47,620 nucleotides of DNA from an uncultured Oscillibacter sp. (GTDB lineage: Bacteria; Bacillota; Clostridia; Oscillospirales; Oscillospiraceae). Made by a program: the position numbers and the translations under genes. Shown here piece by piece: positions 38,234 through 45,638 of this stretch (position 1 is its first letter; each line of letters begins with the position of its first letter). The notes below the pieces were generated by a model that saw only the letters and a program-made list of their open reading frames with translations, did not search any database and had not been told where the DNA came from. The stretch lies in contig CAJTJA010000012.1 in the NCBI GenBank assembly GCA_910576845.1, positions 1 to 47,620 of the forward strand. The letters are read 5' to 3'.

Positions 38234-39703
38234 TTAGAAGTTTATATAATCCATCAGACTCTGGGACAAGACACTGTTGCCTACCTTCAGCGCCGCATCG
38301 TAACAGTACCGGGCAAACATTAAGTCGGAAATGGCGGCTGCCGGGTCTACATCCTCCAACTCCATGTATTGCTGCTGTAAAGAATACGATGTGTCGGTAA
38401 GCAGCTCGCTGTTGTCCCGGAGAAAACCGGTCTGGGTATCCATCTCTGTCCAACGCTCCCGGAAAGCGGCGCAGCCGTCCTCGTACTCGTCTACCAAGGC
38501 CTTAAACCGGAACTGATCCTCCTTGCTGGCCCAGGCGCCGCTATCCTTATCGCAGCGCTGGAGAATCTGCCCCATCTCGTAGACCACGGAGATTACATTT
38601 TTGGGAATATTATCTACCGTCATTTTTTCCGTGCGGCCAGTCTCAGGGTCTTCGATTTCCACTTCGACGCCATTCTTGGTTCCGTAGCCGCCTGTGTAAT
38701 AGGTGCCCTGAAGAGCACTGTCAAACACTGTGGAGGAAACGGCTTCGCCCTTATCCTCCTTGTGACCCAGGCCCACGTCGATATACTTCGACTCGCCGTT
38801 CAGGAAATACTCCATTTTCTCCACGTCGGCAGGGGCGTTGGAATCCACAGGTACACCCCGGTAACAGAGGCCCACCTTCGCTTCGTTTTTATCGTTGGTC
38901 CCCGTGCCGTCTGCTTTCAAATACTTGAAGGCCGCATTCTTCTCCTGATCATAGTCAGGATTCTCCACCGGAACCTGAAGGGCGTCGGCCGGGAGCGTTA
39001 CCGGATTTCCGTTCTTATCCAGGAAATATTCATTCCCCGCCTCATTCGGTTTCGTCCAGTCAGCCTTGTCATTCACCTTAGGCGTGGTGGCTGCTTCAGC
39101 CGGGTTGTTCGTCAGCGTATTGGCGGCAGTCATATACTGAAACGCACCGCTGTACTTCTTCCGCTCATCAGCTGACAGGTTTGGATCCGCCAGCTTTTCC
39201 TGGGCTATTTCCGGATCAATGTAATCCGGGTTCTTCAAGCGCTCCCAGGTAAAGGGTGCATTCAGAGTATCCGCTCCGGCAAAAACGTAATTCTCGCCAT
39301 ACCGGGAGTTCATAATCTGGGCCAAATCCTTTGCCTTGGCCTCCAGGGACTGCCCCAGGGCCGTACGGCCCGGACCCGTGGGTTGGTTCAGGGACCGAAG
39401 CACATTGCCATAGGCCGTATCATCCGCTAGGGCATACAAATCCGTGGACATGCTGCTCGTGGCTTCCCAGGCCACATCATACTTGTGGCGCAGGGATTCA
39501 TTTACATTCAGCTGGCTGTTCGCCCGCCAATAGGAATGGCGAATCTGGAAGCAGCGGGTAGCCAAGGCGGGGTCCTCGCCATAAGAGTTGAAGAGCCGCC
39601 GGGTCAGAACCGTATTCATCGACTTGGTCATGGTATTGTTAGACCGGTTCAGGCTATAACGGTAGTTCTTCAGTGTGCCGACAGTGGTCATTCTTGGAAT
39701 CAT
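38234..39703 (-). CDS. flgL: flagellar hook-associated protein 3, FlgL
   Basis: 489 aa hook-filament junction protein. N-terminal MIPRMTTVGTLKNYRYSLNR and RYGENYVFAGADTLNAPF are characteristic, and the C-terminal helix AISDLMFARYCYDAALKVGN SVLSQSLMDYINF closes the D0 domain. The central part (about 150-370) is enlarged by a charged, surface-like domain, making the protein longer than the usual about 300 aa. SD GGAGGAGG upstream; lies 19 nt after flgK. Confidence 0.93.
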   Translation of the reverse strand: MIPRMTTVGTLKNYRYSLNRSNNTMTKSMNTVLTRRLFNSYGEDPALATRCFQIRHSYWRANSQLNVNESLRHKYDVAWEATSSMSTDLYALADDTAYGNVLRSLNQPTGPGRTALGQSLEAKAKDLAQIMNSRYGENYVFAGADTLNAPFTWERLKNPDYIDPEIAQEKLADPNLSADERKKYSGAFQYMTAANTLTNNPAEAATTPKVNDKADWTKPNEAGNEYFLDKNGNPVTLPADALQVPVENPDYDQEKNAAFKYLKADGTGTNDKNEAKVGLCYRGVPVDSNAPADVEKMEYFLNGESKYIDVGLGHKEDKGEAVSSTVFDSALQGTYYTGGYGTKNGVEVEIEDPETGRTEKMTVDNIPKNVISVVYEMGQILQRCDKDSGAWASKEDQFRFKALVDEYEDGCAAFRERWTEMDTQTGFLRDNSELLTDTSYSLQQQYMELEDVDPAAAISDLMFARYCYDAALKVGNSVLSQSLMDYINF

Positions 39704-39722
39704 AAAAGCTGCCTCCTCCTTA

Positions 39723-42167
39723 TCATGTTGTCAGGCCGGTATTGTTGATGAGCTTATCAAGCACACTGTCGATGGTAGTCATCAGCCGGCAGGCGGCGTT
39801 ATAGGATTTCGCATACATCATCAGATTCATGGCTTCATCGTTGAAGTCCACGGAGGAGACGGAATCCCGGTCTGTGTCAATGGACAGCGCGCGTTCATAG
39901 TAAGTTTGCAGATCTGTAGATGTCTGGGTCTGGTCCTCGCCCAGGTCTGTTCCAATGCCGTTCCACATCTGGAAAAAAGTTCCTTCAAACATCGGCTCGC
40001 CGCTGGCATTTTCATATCCCTTCAGCGTCGTGGGAACAAATTCAAATTCCTGGTGTTCCAGCAGATATCTCATATGGGTAATGCTCTCGCTGGCGCCGGA
40101 GGCAGGCTTTGTGGTATTCTCAACACAGGTGAAGCTGGCAACCAGGAGGTTGTTGGTTTTCTCCCAAAGATTGGAAATCGAGATGTTGGCGGCGGTGATA
40201 TCGGAGGGGTCGTTATTGCCGGGGTTGTTGCTGAACAGGACGCCGCCGGTAAAAATACCTCTGGCCTTTTGTCCCCAGCCCGGCACAGGATTTCCAGCCG
40301 CGTCTGTGGTGTCCTCCCGATTCTCGGGGATGAATTTTTTCTCTGTGGTATCGTATTCCTGGCCCTTGAGATAGGCGTTCAGAATGTCCTTCCCGGTAAT
40401 CCCCGCGTCTTTCAGGTCCTGATCTGTCAGCGGTGCTCCCAGTCCCGTCTTATTTTTGAGCTCCTCCTGAACGGCTGCGCTCATGCTGTCCCAGTCCTTG
40501 TTGACTTTCTCCTCCACGCCGTTGACAGTAATCGTAACAGGAACACCGATTTCCTCCCCTGCGTCGTTCTTGCCCGCAGTAACATAGTTGCCGCTGGGGT
40601 CCGTCAGGAAACCCTGGTTGGCCTCATTGAGAACATTGGCAAACTGGTTGGCCAGCAGGTCCAAGGCTCTCTGATAATAGGGAATACCCCGTTTGCCGCC
40701 GGCGCCCTCGTCCATGCCTGCGATTACATCCAAATCCGTAAACTCGCCCGCCTCAGTGATCAGTTCCCGGTTTCCCTGGAGCTCACCATTGATATCATTG
40801 TCATCCAACGCCACCGGTTTGGTGACAATCCGTTCATAGACCTGCTTGGTGTAGGTATAGTCGTCGTCCTTTGTCGGCTTAATGGGATTGCCATTGGCAT
40901 CCAGCTTCGGCTGCCGCCGGTAAATGGTGATGGTGGTGTCTCCGGGAGCGGGTACATCCTTTTCCTCCACTGTGGCGGTATTCGTCTTCAAGTTCCAATT
41001 GATTCCAGCCGGGAGGTCCTTTGCCAGAAGCGACTCCGCCGCATAGGAACTTCCGCCGATATGGAGATCGCCTCTCTTGTTCGTCAATTCGGAGATCATC
41101 AGCTTGTAAAGAGGATTCTCTCCGTCCGTCAGAATCGTGGCGTCCCGGATATCGCTGGCAAGGCTGGTTGTACCATCCTCATTCTTTTTCAAATATTGGC
41201 TCGTAAGCTTTTCATACTGGGCGTCATACTCTGCCTGCGTAATGTTGCCGTTATCAAGCTCCTGCTTCAGCGCATCCACCTTTTCGGGATCATAGTCCGG
41301 GTTCAGCATCGGCGTTCCAAAGGAGAGCTGAGCGCTGAAGACACCGTCAATCAGCAGCGCCTCATCGGTGTGGACCGTCTTGTCAGGGTTGGCGTTGTCC
41401 AAGGTGACCGTCAGCTTCTCCACAAACATTCCGCCGGCGATTTCTTCTTCGCTATATGTCACATTAATGTCAATCAGCTGCGAGAGCGCATCCAGCTGGC
41501 GGTTCCGCTCATCCCGGAGTTCCAGGGCAGGGTCCCCGTGAATTTCGCTCTTGCGGATTTCCTCGTTCAGGGTGCGGATGGAAGTCAAATAGTTATTGAT
41601 GTCCCGGACGTTGGACTTCATCTCTGCAATGGTGTTCTTCTTCACCTCTTCCAGCTTGTTGGCATAGGTGTTAAACCTTGCAATCAGATTGCTGGCGATC
41701 TGCCGGAATGTTTTATCATACTCCTGGTGGCCGGTCTGGTCTTCCATGTCTCTAAGTGCGGCGGCCAGCTTGCCGAAGTCCAGGCCCAGAATACCGAAGC
41801 CGCCCTCGCCCTTGCTCTCGTCGCCCTTGCCCACCTCGTCCAGAATGTCGGCGATCTGGTCCAGTCCGCTCAGTCTCGCATCCGTATAACCGACATCGGC
41901 GCTCACCGTCCGGTAACGGATATCCAGATAGGGGCTGCGAATTTGAGAGAGACTCTTCACCAGCGCACCCTGTCCAACGCGGATGTCGCCCTCCGCATAA
42001 TAGCGGTCACTGCCATTGACGTAGAGACTTACCTGATCCAGCCTCTGGCGGGTGTAGCCGGGAGTGTTGATGTTGGATATATTATTGCCCGTCACACTCA
42101 GGCCAGTCTGAGCAGCGTAAATCGCCAAACGGGCCTGCGTGAAAGAGCCAAAAGTACCAATGCCCAT
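39723..42167 (-). CDS. flgK: flagellar hook-associated protein 1, FlgK
   Basis: 814 aa. N-terminal D0/D1 FGSFTQARLAIYAAQTGLSV, GNNISNINTPGYTRQRLDQV and C-terminal FNDEAMNLMMYAKSYNAACRL, TTIDSVLDKLINNTGL are conserved. The family is usually about 450-650 aa; here about 300 extra residues form a large Asp/Glu/Lys-rich central part (about 260-650) with metal-site-like DPDYDPEKVD and DPSGNYVTAGKND stretches, presumably exposed on the flagellum. SD AAGGAG 8 nt before the ATG. Confidence 0.94.
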   Translation of the reverse strand: MGIGTFGSFTQARLAIYAAQTGLSVTGNNISNINTPGYTRQRLDQVSLYVNGSDRYYAEGDIRVGQGALVKSLSQIRSPYLDIRYRTVSADVGYTDARLSGLDQIADILDEVGKGDESKGEGGFGILGLDFGKLAAALRDMEDQTGHQEYDKTFRQIASNLIARFNTYANKLEEVKKNTIAEMKSNVRDINNYLTSIRTLNEEIRKSEIHGDPALELRDERNRQLDALSQLIDINVTYSEEEIAGGMFVEKLTVTLDNANPDKTVHTDEALLIDGVFSAQLSFGTPMLNPDYDPEKVDALKQELDNGNITQAEYDAQYEKLTSQYLKKNEDGTTSLASDIRDATILTDGENPLYKLMISELTNKRGDLHIGGSSYAAESLLAKDLPAGINWNLKTNTATVEEKDVPAPGDTTITIYRRQPKLDANGNPIKPTKDDDYTYTKQVYERIVTKPVALDDNDINGELQGNRELITEAGEFTDLDVIAGMDEGAGGKRGIPYYQRALDLLANQFANVLNEANQGFLTDPSGNYVTAGKNDAGEEIGVPVTITVNGVEEKVNKDWDSMSAAVQEELKNKTGLGAPLTDQDLKDAGITGKDILNAYLKGQEYDTTEKKFIPENREDTTDAAGNPVPGWGQKARGIFTGGVLFSNNPGNNDPSDITAANISISNLWEKTNNLLVASFTCVENTTKPASGASESITHMRYLLEHQEFEFVPTTLKGYENASGEPMFEGTFFQMWNGIGTDLGEDQTQTSTDLQTYYERALSIDTDRDSVSSVDFNDEAMNLMMYAKSYNAACRLMTTIDSVLDKLINNTGLTT

Positions 42168-42200
42168 AATAAAAACTCCTTTTATTCAAAAACAGCGGCA

Positions 42201-42683
42201 TTACGCCCGGAAATCTGTTTTCATAGAGGGAGGGGGAGTACTCTCCACTCCCTTGCCATAACCGGGACCGGCCTGCTCGGCGGCAGGGCCGCCCAGTTCC
42301 GTAATAATTGTCTCTACTTCGTGAAGATTCTGCTCCAGGAGCTTCCGGGTCTTCCCGGCGGTCTGCCGGTACGTCACATAGCGATCCCGAAGTTCCTCTA
42401 CGGCTTGCCGGGCCTCCGCCTGCATAGCCGGCGGAAAATGATCGGGGACCTTCAGCAGGGGCACCCCCGCCAAACCAATCTGAGGCAGCAGCTTGTCTCG
42501 GGTCTGCTCCAAGCCCCGAAAAGCCAGGGCTTGCGCCTGTTCCTGATTCAAAAGCTCATTCAGTGCCATCAGGTCATCCTTCTGGGCGGCGGCCAGCTTC
42601 TTTTCATTCAGGGCTGTGAGGTTCTCCAGTCCCTGGCTCATAGAGCGCAAAAAACCCAGGTAAGAGCGGCAGAGTTCTTCCAT
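42201..42683 (-). CDS. flgN: FlgN-type flagellar chaperone
   Basis: 160 aa, nearly all helical coiled coil (EELCRSYLGFLRSMSQGLEN, LNELLNQEQAQALAFRGLEQ), as in FlgN, the export chaperone of FlgK and FlgL, both encoded directly downstream. SD GGAGG upstream. Assignment rests on position and helical pattern more than on sequence motifs. Confidence 0.85.
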   Translation of the reverse strand: MEELCRSYLGFLRSMSQGLENLTALNEKKLAAAQKDDLMALNELLNQEQAQALAFRGLEQTRDKLLPQIGLAGVPLLKVPDHFPPAMQAEARQAVEELRDRYVTYRQTAGKTRKLLEQNLHEVETIITELGGPAAEQAGPGYGKGVESTPPPSMKTDFRA

Positions 42684-42686
42684 GCC

Positions 42687-42995
42687 CTACTCCTCCACCA
42701 GAAACAGCATCCGTCCTGCAATAGCCATCGGATCCGGTGTATATTCGCCGGTGGACACTTTCTGGCGCAGCTCTTGAATATCCCCGGTGGTGTTAGCAGT
42801 CCGTACCTCACGGGAAAGGCGGCTGACCATCTCCATCTGGAAGCTCTTCCGGCCTGCCGGACCGGAAAAATCAGCAGAGTCGTAATTGTGCCCGGAAACG
42901 GGCTGGGCCGATATCCCCCGTTTCTGAAGGGGGTAATAGGCTTTTGTCCGGCCAACCGAAGAGATGGCGCCGGAACCGGTAGAAGTCAGCATCAT
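42687..42995 (-). CDS. flgM: anti-sigma-28 factor FlgM
   Basis: 102 aa. C-terminal helix part VSRLSREVRTANTTGDIQEL RQKVSTGEYTPDPMAIAGRML matches FlgM, which holds sigma-28 inactive until it is exported through the completed hook. N-terminal half is disordered in character. It is the first gene of the flgM-flgN-flgK-flgL-DUF6470-fliW-csrA-yjfB operon, behind a sigma-28 promoter, giving feedback on its own target sigma factor. Confidence 0.9.
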   Translation of the reverse strand: MMLTSTGSGAISSVGRTKAYYPLQKRGISAQPVSGHNYDSADFSGPAGRKSFQMEMVSRLSREVRTANTTGDIQELRQKVSTGEYTPDPMAIAGRMLFLVEE

Positions 42996-43046
42996 ATCTC
43001 ACATCCTTTGCAAATGACAGCAATACGTTTCAACTATTCAATATTC

Positions 43047-43073
43047 ATATCGACAAATCAGGCGAAAAGTTAA
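43047..43073 (-). promoter_or_regulatory. sigma-28 (SigD/FliA) promoter for the flgM operon
   Basis: On the minus strand TTAA (43070-43073), 15-nt spacer, GTCGATAT (43047-43054), against the consensus TAAA-N15-GCCGATAT. The -10 matches 7 of 8 bases. It lies about 52 nt before the flgM start. Confidence 0.75.
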
Positions 43074-43140
43074 GAACACCCGGGAGAATTTTCTTGATTG
43101 GCATGGGAAAAGCCGTGCAGGAGCGCTTTCCGCATGAAAC

Positions 43141-43175
43141 AAAAAAGCGGGTTCCGCCCCGGCAGAGCGAAACCC
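43141..43175 (-). terminator. terminator of the che operon
   Basis: 9-bp stem GGGTTCCGC / GCGAAACCC (43149-43157 and 43167-43175) with one G-U pair, followed on the minus strand by GCTTTTTTG. It sits downstream of cheB. Confidence 0.75.
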
Positions 43176-43200
43176 ATTTTAACATTTTCTCTAAATTTTT

Positions 43201-44241
43201 TCAGTGCAGGCTTTTTAAATGCCGGAGCAGTACTGTGGCAACATTTTCACAAGAAGCTTGAATACAAACAGCCCCAATATCGTTGGCCACCATGGGCATG
43301 CCATATACCACACTGGACTCCTTATCCTGGCCAATGGTGTAGGCGCCCTTTTTCCGCATGGCCAGCAAGCCCGCCGCCCCATCGGAACCCATTCCGGTCA
43401 TAATAATGCCCACCATTTTGCAGCGGACTACCTCCGCCATAGACTGAAACATCGCGTCCACCGACGGGCGGTGGCCGCTGACCCTCTCTCCTGCCGTGCA
43501 GGAAACCGTGTACTTTTCACCAATGCGAACCACTCTGCACTGCAAATCGGCGGGGGCCACCAAGGCCAGCCCGCGATGAAGCTCATCGCCGTTTTTAGCT
43601 TCCCGGACTTCCATCTTGCAAATGCGGTTCAAGCGGTCAGCATACATCTGAGTGAATCCTTTTGGCATGTGCTGTACAATTACCATAGGCGGGATATCCG
43701 CCGGAAGCCGGCGCATCACCTCAAGTGTAGCCTCCGTTCCTCCGGTGGAAGCACCTAACCCCACGATCACCCGGTCCAGCAGCGGATCACCGCCCAAATT
43801 CGGAGTGACTACCGCAGTGGAAGGACTCCGCAGCGGGGCGGAGCGCACCTTGGCCATAGAGGCAACCAGCACCTTTTGCGCAAGACCGGAAATAAAAGCA
43901 TCCCTGCTGTCCTGAACATCAGGTTTACGGACAAAATCCACCGCCCCTGCGTTCAGCGCGTCAAAGACCTTCAGGTTCAGCGAAGAAACCAAAATCACAG
44001 GAACCGGGTTGCTCGGCAGATATTCCTTCAAAAAATCGATGCCGCTCTGTCCTGGCATTTCCACATCCATGGTGACAACATCCGGTTTCAAACGCGGTAT
44101 CTTCTGTTTCGCATCCAGCGTATTGATGGCGTATCCGACTATCTCAATCCTCGGGTGAACCGACAAGCCCTTGATAATCAGATTCCGAGCCACAGCGGAG
44201 TCATCTACCACCATTACGCGAATTTTTTTCCCCAGTTCCAT
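43201..44241 (-). CDS. cheB: chemotaxis protein-glutamate methylesterase CheB
   Basis: 346 aa. Receiver domain at 1-125 with Asp13/14 and phosphoacceptor Asp59 (VVTMDVEMPGQSG), then a linker and the methylesterase domain with triad residues in GASTGG (Ser), IVQHMPKGF (His) and MTGMGSDGAAG (Asp). Removes methyl groups (and deamidates Gln) on chemoreceptors for adaptation. SD AAGGAGGAGG. Last gene of the che cluster seen here. Confidence 0.95.
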   Translation of the reverse strand: MELGKKIRVMVVDDSAVARNLIIKGLSVHPRIEIVGYAINTLDAKQKIPRLKPDVVTMDVEMPGQSGIDFLKEYLPSNPVPVILVSSLNLKVFDALNAGAVDFVRKPDVQDSRDAFISGLAQKVLVASMAKVRSAPLRSPSTAVVTPNLGGDPLLDRVIVGLGASTGGTEATLEVMRRLPADIPPMVIVQHMPKGFTQMYADRLNRICKMEVREAKNGDELHRGLALVAPADLQCRVVRIGEKYTVSCTAGERVSGHRPSVDAMFQSMAEVVRCKMVGIIMTGMGSDGAAGLLAMRKKGAYTIGQDKESSVVYGMPMVANDIGAVCIQASCENVATVLLRHLKSLH

Positions 44242-44262
44242 TGTGAAGGAACCTCCTCCTTA

Positions 44263-45099
44263 TTATTTTTGGAAGGTCGCCGTAGCCAAACGGCGATAGG
44301 GCGCGTTCTGGCTCAGGTTCTCCGATGCACTGATCAGCAGATAGCCGCCGGGAACAGTAGCTTCATAAAAACGTCGGACCAAGGCATCCTTGGTAGGCTG
44401 ATCAAAGTAAATCATTACATTCCGGCAAAAAATCACATCAAATTTCCGGCGAAAACGAATGGGGTCCATTAGATTGAATGTCTGAAAAATTACATTGTCC
44501 TTCACGGCGGGAGCCACTGTGTGAGTGCCGTCCCGATTTGGGGTAAAGTATTTCCGCTTCCAATCCGCCGGGATAGTGTCCGGCAGGTTATACGTTCCTT
44601 TTCGGGCACTGGCCAGCGCCTGTGCCGAGATATCCGTAGCCAGAATGCGCGTATCCCACTCTTTGGCCCGCGGGCCTAGATAGTCATAGAGGAACATTGT
44701 GATGTTATAGGGCTCCTCCCCGCTGGAACAGCCCGCACTCCAGATGGCCAATGTCTTATCACGTTCGTGGCGGCGGACAATTTCAGGGATAATGTTATTG
44801 CAGAAATAGTCCAGGTGCTCCTTCTCCCGCATGAAGAAGGTGTAGTTGGTCGTCAGCTTATTCAGGACCAACGTAACTTCATCATTCTCCTTCTTGTCCA
44901 GAAGATGATTGACAAACTCCGAGAATGTCCCATAGCCCAGCTTTTTCAAAGCCGGGGAAAGGCGGCTGGTGATAAGCTGCTTCTTCTGGCTCAGATCAAT
45001 GCCGTAGCTGGACTGGATGAAATTCACCATCCGCTTAAAGTCCGCATCGGAGATCGTCATGGGGCCGAAAGCGCCGCCTGCTTTAATTTCCGTATCCAT
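44263..45099 (-). CDS. cheR: chemotaxis protein methyltransferase CheR
   Basis: 278 aa SAM-dependent methyltransferase of chemoreceptors. N-terminal helical domain (DADFKRMVNFIQSSYGIDLS, LTTNYTFFMREKEHLDYF) and catalytic domain with SAGCSSGEEPYN (SAM-binding), ILATDISAQAL and DVIFCRNVMIYFDQPTKDAL are canonical. GGTGAG lies 5 nt before the ATG. Between cheW and cheB. Confidence 0.95.
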   Translation of the reverse strand: MDTEIKAGGAFGPMTISDADFKRMVNFIQSSYGIDLSQKKQLITSRLSPALKKLGYGTFSEFVNHLLDKKENDEVTLVLNKLTTNYTFFMREKEHLDYFCNNIIPEIVRRHERDKTLAIWSAGCSSGEEPYNITMFLYDYLGPRAKEWDTRILATDISAQALASARKGTYNLPDTIPADWKRKYFTPNRDGTHTVAPAVKDNVIFQTFNLMDPIRFRRKFDVIFCRNVMIYFDQPTKDALVRRFYEATVPGGYLLISASENLSQNAPYRRLATATFQK

Positions 45100-45122
45100 C
45101 TTTTCTCACCGTTTCCAGAGGA

Positions 45123-45617
45123 TTAATCGCCATAGCCGTGAGCAATCAATTGCTCACAGTCCAGCACCAGCATCGTGCCGGAACCATCCGGCAGGCTGCA
45201 CATGCCGGAAACCAGCTTCTGGGCGCTCTGAGAGGGAATAGGAACAATGCTCTTCATCGGGATATCCAGCATCAGATCCACAGAGTCCACCCGAATGCCC
45301 AACTGGTTATTATTATAATCAATCACAATCAGGATACCCTCTTCCACAGGAGTCTTTCCCAGGCGGAGGCGGATATCCATAATGGGAATAATCTGTCCCC
45401 GCATATTGAAGATGCCCAGGATATAGTCCGGCATCATGGGAAGATACGTTGCCGTATAGCCATTGAGAAGCTCCACAACCTGCTCGGCATCAATGCCGAT
45501 CTTCAGGTCATCCACCGTGAAAATAAGATATTTCCGGCTGTCGGCGCCTTCATCTTCCTGAATGCTGCTCTCCAGCTCTTCGTCCTCCACCTGGAACAGG
45601 ACGTTTTCCTTACTCAT
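45123..45617 (-). CDS. cheW: chemotaxis adaptor CheW
   Basis: 164 aa. CheW domain at about 25-160 (SRKYLIFTVDDLKIGIDAEQ, LPMMPDYILGIFNMRGQIIPIMDI, GIRVDSVDLMLDIP). Links chemoreceptors to CheA. The N-terminus has an extra acidic stretch (VEDEELESSIQEDEG). ATG at 45617 with AAGGAGGG upstream; begins 21 nt after the cheA stop. Confidence 0.95.
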   Translation of the reverse strand: MSKENVLFQVEDEELESSIQEDEGADSRKYLIFTVDDLKIGIDAEQVVELLNGYTATYLPMMPDYILGIFNMRGQIIPIMDIRLRLGKTPVEEGILIVIDYNNNQLGIRVDSVDLMLDIPMKSIVPIPSQSAQKLVSGMCSLPDGSGTMLVLDCEQLIAHGYGD

Positions 45618-45638
45618 TGCGTTTCCCTCCTTCGGCAT

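Noticed and set aside
39675..43073. Open frame of 1,132 codons on the plus strand opposite flgK, flgN and flgM
   Set aside because: It is antisense to several clearly recognised flagellar genes, has no SD or domain, and arises from the codon bias of the opposite strand.
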